A stretch of DNA of 11,408 bases, taken from the NCBI GenBank assembly GCA_003222235.1, contig QHVD01000305.1, positions 1 through 11,408 of the forward strand, read 5' to 3'. Made by a program: the position numbers and the translations under genes. The stretch comes from Gemmatimonadota bacterium. GTDB taxonomy: Bacteria; Gemmatimonadota; Gemmatimonadetes; Gemmatimonadales; GWC2-71-9. This document shows, one piece after another, positions 6,601 to 11,408 of the stretch; position 1 is the stretch's first letter, and the number at the start of each line of letters is the position of its first letter. The notes under the pieces were generated by a model. The model ran no database searches, was not told where the DNA came from, and was given only the letters and a program-made list of their open reading frames with translations.

Positions 6601-6792
6601 CGCTCGCTCCGCGTGGAGGTCGGCGACGCGCTGCTCGCCGCGCTGCGCGGGCTGCTCGGCGCCGACCACGTCCACCTGGTGAGAGCGACCCCCCCCCCGC
6701 CCGCCCCGCCCCCCGTTTCAACCGAGTCGCGTCCGCGCTCGAACGGCTCGGGGACCAACGGTTGGCATGGGGCGGGGGCGGGGGCGACCTGA
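3697..6792 (+). CDS. dnaE: DNA polymerase III alpha subunit, main part (palm, fingers, clamp- and ssDNA-binding regions)
   Basis: This frame encodes 1031 residues of the replicative polymerase catalytic subunit and begins inside the PHP domain (MFRLAAELALPVVATNDAHYL). Landmarks in order are GPGRGSAAGSLVAHALGI, the catalytic aspartates of PDIDLDF (codons 4321 and 4327), the third Asp in KIDVLGLK (4795), AGVFQFES, RPGPLDTGM, YGVITYQEQLM, GRYGFNKSHAVAYS, and a HhH-like FGLGAVKNVGAGAI. The clamp-binding motif QHALF is at 5860-5874. An OB-fold region (VRVAAVVTAVKRQISKKSGAEYARLALED) begins near 6070. With the 5' fragment, the total of ~1215 codons is slightly longer than usual. The excess comes from a heptamer repeat (5885-5917), a palindrome cluster translated as PGLAPGV/PGRKPGV (6469-6590) and a Pro/Gly-rich tail after a run of ten Cs (6689-6698). 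The start at 3697 is only the first in-frame ATG after the break and is not a true start. The stop lies 3 bases before accA. Confidence 0.93.
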   Translation: MFRLAAELALPVVATNDAHYLRKEDAEAHDVLLAIGTGKDLDDPNRFRFLGRESYVKSEAEMRALFPDHPEVLAESARIAELCEFDFEKRYFLPQFPRPPEFASDNDLLIHLARAGAKRRYGDPLPQAVEERLDYELGVISRTGYAGYFLIVYDIVKAAKDRGIPVGPGRGSAAGSLVAHALGITDIDPLEFDLLFERFLNPERVTMPDIDLDFCFERRGEVIQYIRERYGRDSVGQIITFGTLKARAAFRDVARTLRVEAGEVDRFSKLIPAGWQGMNVTLAEAPERSPELRALARQDERVRKVLDLGARIEGLARHASVHAAGVVIAPGPLTDYVPVCLAPQEADAIITQYDMVGLEQVGMLKIDVLGLKTLTVIHDAVRMVGERHAVTLDMEALDLADPEVYALLRAGRTAGVFQFESPLATDCLRNMKCDRFDDLVAANALLRPGPLDTGMHLVFINRKLGREAVRYPHPALEEILKPTYGVITYQEQLMRIANVLAGFSLAEADVLRKAVGKKDPELIRQELGRFVERAVGRGHDRRVIEDIAALIETFGRYGFNKSHAVAYSVLSYRTAWLKAHYAPEFMAALLSSEIGNTDKVVQYINEARELGLEVLPPDVNESGFKFTVVGERRIRFGLGAVKNVGAGAIESIIRGRDAGPYRSLVDLCERIDLRLCNKRVIEALVDAGACDSLGGHRAQLVAALDAAFAEAQARHEERESGQHALFGEAAPLTAHRSPLTDVPPWTEHERLAREKAVLGFFISGHPLAKYRAEVELFGTHTTASLSQWSDRKVRVAAVVTAVKRQISKKSGAEYARLALEDFHGTAEALVFPEAWAKLSDVIRADRSLLLTGSHSLRDRDEEQATFIVEAAQPLDELLASGAIGVALAWSRAAPPPPATARAVRDLCAAHPGAAPVLVEWGEGEDPGLAPGVSTSPVTTNPGRKPGVPGVPVDPWLNPGLAPGVRLRSRSLRVEVGDALLAALRGLLGADHVHLVRATPPPPAPPPVSTESRPRSNGSGTNGWHGAGAGAT
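5885..5917 (+). repeat. Heptamer tandem repeat CTCACCG (four full copies plus a partial) inside dnaE
   Basis: Four exact copies of CTCACCG occupy 5890-5917, preceded by a partial CACCG at 5885-5889. The tract encodes PLTAHRSPLTD in the linker between the clamp-binding motif QHALF and the following conserved segment PPWTEHERLAREKAVLGFFISGHPL. Since 7 is not a multiple of 3, gain or loss of one copy would shift the frame, while three copies equal seven codons. Confidence 0.95.
6469..6492 (+). repeat. Palindromic element copy 1 in dnaE (loop TTGC)
   Basis: A perfect 10-bp inverted repeat, GACCCCGGGC (6469-6478) and GCCCGGGGTC (6483-6492), encloses a TTGC loop. It is read in the dnaE frame as DPGLAPGV. 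A 25-base stretch, 6470-6494, recurs exactly at 6566-6590. Confidence 0.95.
6516..6535 (-). repeat. Palindromic element copy 2 in dnaE, opposite orientation (loop GAAA)
   Basis: The arms CCCCGGGC (6516-6523) and GCCCGGGG (6528-6535) are identical to those of copies 1 and 3. The loop is GAAA; on the minus strand it is TTTC, one base from the TTGC of the other copies, so I read this copy as inverted. The plus-strand loop GAAA is a GNRA-type tetraloop. It is translated as NPGRKPGV. Confidence 0.9.
6532..6549 (+). repeat. Tandem duplication of the 9-mer GGGGTACCC
   Basis: Two adjacent copies (6532-6540, 6541-6549) overlap the right arm of palindrome copy 2. Each contains the 8-bp palindrome GGGTACCC. 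Being nine bases long they keep the dnaE frame and encode a repeated PGV-type unit. Confidence 0.9.
6566..6587 (+). repeat. Palindromic element copy 3 in dnaE (loop TTGC)
   Basis: The arms CCCCGGGC (6567-6574) and GCCCGGGG (6579-6586) enclose TTGC, with an A-T pair (6566/6587) extending the stem to 9 bp. It is identical over 25 bases to copy 1 and lies exactly 96 bases (32 codons) away, hence in the same reading phase, giving NPGLAPGV. Confidence 0.95.
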
Positions 6793-6795
6793 TCC

Positions 6796-7755
6796 ATGGC
6801 GACTCATACGCTGGACTTCGAGCGGCCGCTGCTCGAGCTGGAGCGGCAGATCGAGGAGATGAAGCGCGTCGCCGGGGAAGCGGTCGCGGACGTGTCGAAA
6901 GAGCTGGCCCCGCTCGAGAAGAAGCTCGCCGAGCTGCGCGTCGAGATCTACAAGCGCCTGACGCCGATGCAACGCGTGCAGGTGGCGCGCCACCCGAAGC
7001 GCCCGTACACGCTCGATTACATCAAGACCATGTGCACCGACTTCGTCGAGCTGCACGGCGACCGGCTGTTCCGCGACGACCCCGCGATCGTGGGCGGGTG
7101 GTCCCGGCTCGACGGCATGAGTGTCATGGTGATCGGCCACCAGAAGGGCCGCGACACGAAGGAGAACCTGCGCCGCAACTTCGGCATGGCGCACCCCGAG
7201 GGCTACCGCAAGGCGCTCCGCCTGATGCACCTGGCCGAGAAGTTCCGGGCTCCCGTGATCACCCTGGTGGACACCCCGGGCGCCTACCCCGGGCTCGGGG
7301 CCGAGGAGCGGGGCCAGGCTGAGGCGATCGCCCGCAACCTGGTCGAGATGGCGACGCTGCGCGTCCCGATCATCACGGTTGTGATCGGCGAGGGCGGCTC
7401 GGGGGGCGCGCTCGCGGTGGGGCTCGCGGACCGCGTGCTGATGCTCGAGAACTCGGTGTACTCCGTCATCTCGCCGGAGGGCTGCGCGGCCATCCTCTGG
7501 AAGGACGCGAGCCAGCGGGAGCGGGCCGCCGACGCCCTCAAGATCACGGCCCAGGACCTTGTGGCGCTGGGGGTCGTGGACGAGATCATTGCCGAGCCGG
7601 CCGGCGGCGCGCACGCCGACCCCGACGCGGCGGCGGCGGCCGTCGGCGAGGTCGTGCGCCGCCACACCCGCCAGCTCCGGGCGTTGAAGATCGAAAAGCT
7701 GCTCAGACGGCGCGAGGAGAAGTACCTTTCGATGGGCGCGTTGAACGAGAAGTGA
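6796..7755 (+). CDS. accA: Acetyl-CoA carboxylase carboxyltransferase subunit alpha
   Basis: This 319-residue protein is the usual AccA length. With AccD it forms the carboxyltransferase that moves the carboxyl group from biotin-BCCP to acetyl-CoA, giving malonyl-CoA for fatty-acid synthesis in the cytoplasm. The N-terminal helical segment (about residues 5-55, FERPLLELERQIEEMKRVA) is typical. The crotonase-like core follows, with YTLDYI, ELHGDRLFRDDPAIVGG, HQKGRDTKENLRRNFGMAHPEGYRKALRLM, DTPGAYPG, and the glycine-rich oxyanion loop GEGGSGGALA beginning at G198. NSVYSVISPEGCAAILWKD and the C-terminal KIEKLLRRREEKYLSMG complete the family pattern. Start ATG 6796 is 3 bases after the dnaE stop; no good Shine-Dalgarno is visible, so translation may be coupled to dnaE. 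accD is not in this window. The gene is intact, with no oddities. Confidence 0.97.
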   Translation: MATHTLDFERPLLELERQIEEMKRVAGEAVADVSKELAPLEKKLAELRVEIYKRLTPMQRVQVARHPKRPYTLDYIKTMCTDFVELHGDRLFRDDPAIVGGWSRLDGMSVMVIGHQKGRDTKENLRRNFGMAHPEGYRKALRLMHLAEKFRAPVITLVDTPGAYPGLGAEERGQAEAIARNLVEMATLRVPIITVVIGEGGSGGALAVGLADRVLMLENSVYSVISPEGCAAILWKDASQRERAADALKITAQDLVALGVVDEIIAEPAGGAHADPDAAAAAVGEVVRRHTRQLRALKIEKLLRRREEKYLSMGALNEK

Positions 7756-7756
7756 G

Positions 7757-8611
7757 TTGACTCCGATCGTCGAAGTCCGGTTCAAAGGGAACCGCAAGGA
7801 ATACTTCACCTGGTCGTCGGCCGAGCCGCTCGCGCTCCACGATCCCGTGATCGTGGAGGTCGAGCGAGGGGAGGATTTCGGCCGGGTGTCCGCCCTGGGC
7901 GCGGTCGCCGCGCAGAAGTGCGCCGGCTGCCAGGGGTGCAGCCTTGCCGCCTCTGCCGCCCCTGCCACCCCTGTCAGCCCCGAACGTCGCAGCCTCCGTC
8001 GCGGCAGCAGCGACGACATCCGCCTCGCCGATCAGCTGCACGGCGAGGAGGAGGAAGTGCGGCGGAAGGTGATAGAGCGGGTCCAGCGACACGGGCTCCC
8101 GATGAAGGTCTCCGACGCCGAGTGGCAGTGGGACCGGAAGAAGCTGACCGTCTACTTCACGGCCGAGCAGCGCGTGGACTTCCGCGCGCTGGTGCGCGAC
8201 CTCGCGAGCCAGTTTCACAGCCGGATCGAGCTCCGCCAGATCGGCGCCCGCGACGAAGCGAAGCGGCTCGACGGCGTGGGCCGGTGCGGGCGCCGCTACT
8301 GCTGCTCGAGCTGGCTGCCGGAGCTGCGTCCGGTGAGCCTGTCGCTGGCGAAGGATCAACACCTGTCGCTCAACCCGTCGCAGATCTCGGGCGGCTGCGG
8401 GCGGTTGCTGTGCTGTCTCCGCTACGAGCACGACTTCTACGTCCAGACCCGCAAGCGCTTCCCGAAGGAAGGCAAGGTCCTGAAGACCGCCGTGGGCCTC
8501 GAGCGGGTGCTCGCGGTGGACATCTTTCGCGAGCAGGTGACGCTGCGCACCGAGGCCGGCGACGCCCGGGTGGTCTCGCTGGAGCAGCTGAAGGGCGAAG
8601 TGGATGCCTAA
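7757..8611 (+). CDS. ricT: PSP1 domain protein (RicT/YaaT family)
   Basis: This 284-residue cytoplasmic protein matches the PSP1/RicT family. In Bacillus subtilis RicT acts with RicA and RicF in a complex that carries Fe-S clusters and modulates RNase Y; its role in other phyla is less clear. The first half has VEVRFKGNRKEYF and VIVEVERGEDFGRVS. The second half carries the hallmark VYFTAEQRVDFRALVRDLASQFHSRIELRQIGARDEAKRL and the cysteine motifs C177-GRRY-C182-C183 and C214-GRLL-C219-C220. Unusually there is an additional CxxCxxC at C55, C58 and C61, followed by an Ala/Pro-rich linker (about 62-75). The start is TTG 7757, the only sensible start since family homology begins at the next residues. 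It lies 1 base after the accA stop, with GAGAAG a few bases upstream. The 3' end overlaps metG by 8 bases, so translational coupling is likely. Confidence 0.9.
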   Translation: MTPIVEVRFKGNRKEYFTWSSAEPLALHDPVIVEVERGEDFGRVSALGAVAAQKCAGCQGCSLAASAAPATPVSPERRSLRRGSSDDIRLADQLHGEEEEVRRKVIERVQRHGLPMKVSDAEWQWDRKKLTVYFTAEQRVDFRALVRDLASQFHSRIELRQIGARDEAKRLDGVGRCGRRYCCSSWLPELRPVSLSLAKDQHLSLNPSQISGGCGRLLCCLRYEHDFYVQTRKRFPKEGKVLKTAVGLERVLAVDIFREQVTLRTEAGDARVVSLEQLKGEVDA

Positions 8612-10142
8612 GTTCTACCTTACGACCGCCATCGACTACGCGAACGGCGAGCCGCACCTCGGCCATGCGCTCGAGAAGATCGGCGCGGATTGCCTCGCCC
8701 GCTACCGGCGGCTGTGCGGCGACGAGGTCCACTTCGTGATGGGGATGGACGAGCACGGGCAGAAGGTCGCGCAGTCGGCGGAAAAGGGGGGCCTGCCGCC
8801 GCAGGCGTGGGTAGACCGGATCGCAGGGCGGTTCCAGCAAACCTGGCGCCGCCTGCTCTGCTCCAACGACGACTGGATCCGGACGACCGAGCCCCGGCAC
8901 CGCGCCGCGGTCGCGGCGTTCATCGGCCGCATCCGCGCACGGAACCCGGACGACATCTTCATCGGGGACTACGAGGGCCTGTACTGCGTCGGCTGCGAGG
9001 AGTTCAAGCAGGAGTCCCAGATCGTCGACGGTCGCTGCGTCGAGCATCCCACGCTCGAGCTCGTGAAGACCAAGGAGAGGAACTACTTCTTCCGGCTCAG
9101 CCGCTACGCGCGGCGGATTCATGAGCTGATCGTGTCGGGCGAGTTCCGCGTCGAGCCGGAGATCCGGCGGAACGAGGTCCTGCGCCAGATCGAAGCCGGG
9201 CTGCAGGACGGCTCGATCTCGCGCGCCCGCTTTCCCTGGGGCCTCCCGTTCCCGGACGCGCCCGACCACACGGTGTACGTCTGGTTCGACGCGCTCATCA
9301 ACTACATCACCGCCGCCGGGTTCCCCGAGCCCGGCTTCGAGCGGCTGTGGCCCGCGGACCTGCACGTGATCGGCAAGGGCATCACCCGGCTGCACTGCGC
9401 GCTGTGGCCCGCGATGCTGCTCAGCGCGGAGCTGCCGCTGCCGCGGATGGTGTGGGCGCACGGGTACGTCCAGTGGGGCGGCGCGAAGGTCTCGAAGTCG
9501 AGCGGCGGGACGCTGAGCGTGGACGAGGCGATCGACTACCACGGCGCCGACGCGCTGCGCTATTTCCTGCTGCGCGAGGTCGGATTCGAGAACGACGGCG
9601 ACTTCACCTGGGAGCGCTTCGACACGCGCTATGGGTCAGAGCTCGCGGACACGTTCGGCAACCTCGTGAAGCGCTCGCTCGACATGATCCACCGCTACCG
9701 CGGCGGCACCGTGCCAGGCGACCCGCGGGGCTACCGGACGCCGCTCGAGGACGCGGCGCAGTCGGCGCTCGCCGCCTACCGGCGCGCCATGGACGGCTTC
9801 CGCCTCGAAGAGGGGGCGGCGCGCTGGATGGAGCTCGCCGCCCGCGCCAACCGCTACATCGAGGAGACGACGCCGTGGAACCTCGCGAAGCAGGGCCACG
9901 ACGCCGAGCTCGACTCCGTGCTCGCGAATCTCGCCCGCACCGTGGCGCGGCTCGCCGTGCTCGCGCTCCCGTTCGTCCCGGCCACCGCCGGGTCCGTCTG
10001 GGCGCTGCTCGGCGCGGCCCCCCAGCCCCCCCAGCCCCTCGACCGGGCGCGGCTCGCCGACCTCGCGACCCTCGACCTCGCGGGGCGGCACGTGCAGAAG
10101 CCGCCGATCCTCTTTCCCAAGCCGAAGCTCGCTCCGGCGTAG
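8604..10142 (+). CDS. metG: Methionyl-tRNA synthetase
   Basis: This 512-residue class I synthetase charges tRNA-Met with methionine. The HIGH signature is H18-L-G-H21 within YANGEPHLGHALEKIGAD. The second signature, normally KMSKS, is K295-V-S-K-S299. A single zinc knuckle C128/C131/C145/H148 (YCVGCEEF... CVEH) resembles the Thermus type. WGLPFPDAPDHTVYVWFDALINYI and DLHVIGKGITRLHCALWPAMLLSAELPLP build the active site. The anticodon-binding helical domain runs from about residue 345 (GDFTWERFDTRYGSELADTFGNLVKR) and includes EETTPWNLAK. The chain ends soon after, without the C-terminal EMAPII/Trbp111-like tRNA-binding domain of longer MetG forms. ATG 8604 lies inside the end of ricT (8-base overlap), consistent with coupled translation. 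It is the last gene of the cluster. Confidence 0.96.
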   Translation: MPKFYLTTAIDYANGEPHLGHALEKIGADCLARYRRLCGDEVHFVMGMDEHGQKVAQSAEKGGLPPQAWVDRIAGRFQQTWRRLLCSNDDWIRTTEPRHRAAVAAFIGRIRARNPDDIFIGDYEGLYCVGCEEFKQESQIVDGRCVEHPTLELVKTKERNYFFRLSRYARRIHELIVSGEFRVEPEIRRNEVLRQIEAGLQDGSISRARFPWGLPFPDAPDHTVYVWFDALINYITAAGFPEPGFERLWPADLHVIGKGITRLHCALWPAMLLSAELPLPRMVWAHGYVQWGGAKVSKSSGGTLSVDEAIDYHGADALRYFLLREVGFENDGDFTWERFDTRYGSELADTFGNLVKRSLDMIHRYRGGTVPGDPRGYRTPLEDAAQSALAAYRRAMDGFRLEEGAARWMELAARANRYIEETTPWNLAKQGHDAELDSVLANLARTVARLAVLALPFVPATAGSVWALLGAAPQPPQPLDRARLADLATLDLAGRHVQKPPILFPKPKLAPA

Positions 10143-10150
10143 CGTCCGTT

Positions 10151-10164
10151 GTGACGTGGCTCAC
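10151..10164. promoter_or_regulatory. GTGA-N6-TCAC inverted repeat, site 1 (possible CRP/FNR-family operator)
   Basis: GTGA (10151-10154), six bases and TCAC (10161-10164) match the core spacing of CRP-type sites. An overlapping inverted repeat, GACGTG-GCT-CACGTC (10153-10167), is an alternative reading. It lies 8 bases after the metG stop. The regulator is unknown. Confidence 0.4.
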
Positions 10165-10180
10165 GTCCCGTCGTGCGGAC

Positions 10181-10196
10181 CGTGAGACAGCTCACG
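10181..10196. promoter_or_regulatory. CGTGAG-N4-CTCACG inverted repeat, site 2 (possible CRP/FNR-family operator)
   Basis: Perfect 6-bp arms (10181-10186, 10191-10196) contain GTGA-N6-TCAC like site 1. The centres of the two sites are 31 bp apart, about three helical turns. Relative to the predicted transcription start near 10242, the centre is at about -53. No U-tract follows, so it does not look like a terminator for metG. Confidence 0.45.
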
Positions 10197-10206
10197 CGCC
10201 GTCGTG

Positions 10207-10235
10207 TTGACGGACTCGTGAGGCCGCCGTAGCTT
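10207..10235 (+). promoter_or_regulatory. Sigma70-like promoter of the M23 peptidase gene
   Basis: TTGACG (10207-10212), a 17-base spacer and TAGCTT (10230-10235) give a plausible promoter with a start near 10242. That leaves about 100 bases of 5' leader before ATG 10346. The -10 matches only three consensus positions, but these include the first T, the second A and the last T. Confidence 0.45.
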
Positions 10236-10336
10236 TTAGCTCCACGAGCCGGACCTCCGCCCTGTCCGGATTCTCGCCGCCGGCCATGGCAGCGCGGCGC
10301 GAGTGCGCCGTATCGAACGTTGACCTGGAAGTCGCC

Positions 10337-10342
10337 GGAGAG
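10337..10342 (+). promoter_or_regulatory. Ribosome binding site of the M23 peptidase gene
   Basis: GGAGAG at 10337-10342 lies just before ATG 10346 (GGAG to ATG spacing 5). It favours this start over the in-frame ATG at 10286, which has no such site. Confidence 0.7.
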
Positions 10343-10345
10343 CCG

Positions 10346-11284
10346 ATGCGCAGAGCAACGGAGCGACGCTGGACCGTCATGTTGGTGCCTCACGGCGCGG
10401 GGGCATCTCGTGGCGTGGAGGTCTCCCAGACCTTCGTCAAGGCCGTCCTAGGCATCGGCGGCGTGGTCGCGCTGACGTTCCTGGTGCTGGGCTTGGCCGC
10501 CGTATCGCGCGGGGTGAACATCACCCACGGGCGCGCGCTCGAGAACGAGAACCGCCTCCTTGCCGACGAGATCCAGCGGATGCGCGAGCGCATGGCGGTC
10601 GTGCAGGACACCCTCGCCCGGTTCGGCGAGCGGGAGCAGGAGCTGCGCCTTCTCGCGGGATTGAATCCGACCGACCCGGCGGTGCAAAAGGGCGGCATCG
10701 GCGGCCCGGCCGGCACATGGTCCGAGCGCGACAGTCTCGCCGCCCTCGGGCCGAACGGACAGCAGGCGCTCGCAGCCCGGCTCGATGCGGACGCGCTGGC
10801 GCGGCGCGCGAACATCTTGGTCCGCTCCCTCAGCGAGGCGTACGACTCGCTGTCCAAGCATCAGGCCCAGCTTGCGGCCACGCCGTCCATCATGCCCACC
10901 AAGGGCTGGCTCACGAGCGCGTTTGCGAAAGAGCGGATCCACCCGATCCTGCACCTCGCGCGCCCGCACGAGGGGATCGACGTCACGGCCCCGATGGGGG
11001 CGGAGATCGAGGCGCCCGCCGCCGGCACGATCACCGACGTGCGCTGGGCGGAAGGTTACGGCAACCTGCTCACCCTCGACCACGGCTTCGGTCTGGTCAC
11101 GCGCTACGCGCACTGCTCCAAGATCTTTGTGGCGCGCGGCCAACGCGTGAAGCGAGGGCAGAAGATCGCGCTGATCGGCTCAACGGGTCTCTCGACCGGC
11201 CCGCACCTGCACTACGAGGTGTGGGTGAACGGGCACCCGGTGGACCCGATGAAGTACGTGATGCCGGAGGCGATCGTAGACTAG
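10346..11284 (+). CDS. Membrane-anchored M23 family metallopeptidase (peptidoglycan endopeptidase-like)
   Basis: This 312-residue protein probably cleaves peptide cross-links of peptidoglycan in the periplasm, or serves as an envelope-division factor. Residues 1-32 are cytoplasmic (RRWTVMLVPHGAGASRGVEVSQ), followed by one membrane anchor at about 33-53 (AVLGIGGVVALTFLVLGLAAV). A coiled-coil stretch follows at about 65-100 (ENENRLLADEIQRMRERMAVVQDTLARF). The LytM/M23 domain occupies about 187-308. Zinc and catalytic residues look complete: H208 and D212 in HEGID, H256 in RYAH, and H287/H289 in HLH, so it should be active rather than a degenerate NlpD-like activator. Start ATG 10346 is chosen for its GGAGAG site; an ATG at 10286 would add 20 non-conserved-looking residues. 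It has its own promoter region with paired inverted repeats. It precedes a lipoprotein gene, a pairing that fits cell-envelope work. Confidence 0.92.
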   Translation: MRRATERRWTVMLVPHGAGASRGVEVSQTFVKAVLGIGGVVALTFLVLGLAAVSRGVNITHGRALENENRLLADEIQRMRERMAVVQDTLARFGEREQELRLLAGLNPTDPAVQKGGIGGPAGTWSERDSLAALGPNGQQALAARLDADALARRANILVRSLSEAYDSLSKHQAQLAATPSIMPTKGWLTSAFAKERIHPILHLARPHEGIDVTAPMGAEIEAPAAGTITDVRWAEGYGNLLTLDHGFGLVTRYAHCSKIFVARGQRVKRGQKIALIGSTGLSTGPHLHYEVWVNGHPVDPMKYVMPEAIVD

Positions 11285-11306
11285 ATTTAGGGCCGTCAGG
11301 CTCACC

Positions 11307-11408
11307 ATGATCCCTTCCCACCGCTTCCTGCCCTTCGTTGCCGTTTCGGTCTTCGTGCTGAGTTGCGCGACAAACCGACCGTTCGACCGAGCCACCGAGC
11401 CTGGCGGT
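11307..11408 (+). CDS. Lipoprotein, N-terminal part (runs off window)
   Basis: ATG 11307 opens a frame without a stop to the window edge (34 codons). It begins with a basic n-region (H5, R6) and a hydrophobic stretch LPFVAVSVFVL, then the lipobox VLSC with Cys20, then ATNRPFDRATEPGG. This is a clear lipoprotein signal peptide. It starts 22 bases after the M23 stop and is probably cotranscribed with it. A weak AGG (11298-11300) is the only ribosome-site candidate. The mature domain is outside the window, so no function can be given. Confidence 0.7.
   Translation, partial: MIPSHRFLPFVAVSVFVLSCATNRPFDRATEPGG

Noticed and set aside
6718..8019. 433-codon minus-strand ORF opposite accA and ricT
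   Set aside because: It spans two well-supported plus-strand genes and shows no independent signal.
9486..9500. KVSKS instead of KMSKS in MetG as a sign of inactivation
   Set aside because: Hydrophobic replacement of Met is tolerated in class I synthetases, and both catalytic lysines and serines are kept; all other motifs are intact.
8370..9542. 390-codon minus-strand ORF opposite metG
   Set aside because: Shadow of metG; no start context or family match.
10286..10345. Start of the M23 protein at ATG 10286
   Set aside because: No RBS precedes it and the added residues look like leader sequence; ATG 10346 has GGAGAG at proper distance and begins the usual RRWTVMLVPHG N-terminus.

Overview
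This is a very GC-rich bacterial chromosome segment of ordinary gene density with no visible mobile element, CRISPR array, tRNA or rRNA. The gene order hisIE, dnaE, accA, ricT (PSP1), metG, M23 peptidase, the C-terminally short MetG and the protein flavour (a VPHG-start M23 anchor protein, a DIDRNG-type secreted protein) suggest Gemmatimonadota or a close relative. That placement rests on pattern memory, not on a search.

Layout. Minus strand, 1-2511: a 452-residue CPA2-type cation/proton antiporter (2511 to 1153) is followed after 36 bases by a predicted lipoprotein (1116 to the left edge, incomplete) resembling secreted M30/hyicolysin-like metallopeptidases. Plus strand, 2578-10142: five tightly packed housekeeping genes, hisIE (histidine biosynthesis), dnaE (replicative polymerase), accA (fatty-acid synthesis), ricT (PSP1 Fe-S/RNA-processing cofactor) and metG (methionyl-tRNA synthetase), with gaps of 5, 3, 1 and -8 bases, so probably one transcript. 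Plus strand, 10143-11408: a 203-base regulatory gap, then an anchored M23 peptidoglycan hydrolase and the first 34 codons of a lipoprotein.

The two strands are driven from a 66-base divergent region (2512-2577). There two promoter-like signals share one -35 core (TTGACAA / TTGTCAA), and each predicted transcript would begin at, or two bases before, its start codon. This would be a paired leaderless arrangement. A second regulatory region before the M23 gene has two GTGA-N6-TCAC inverted repeats exactly 31 bp apart upstream of a sigma70-like promoter.

The strangest gene is dnaE. Its reading frame is broken near 3687-3699, where about 5-8 residues are missing. It carries a heptamer tandem repeat right after the clamp-binding motif. 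Its C-terminal domain contains an in-frame cluster of three perfect palindromes (6469-6587) that are translated as PGLAPGV / PGRKPGV repeats. hisIE also lacks about 14 residues of a conserved part of its HisI domain. The two deletions lie about 1 kb apart and may be assembly errors. I see no evidence of a new multi-gene system; the novelty is in the repeats and the promoter architecture.
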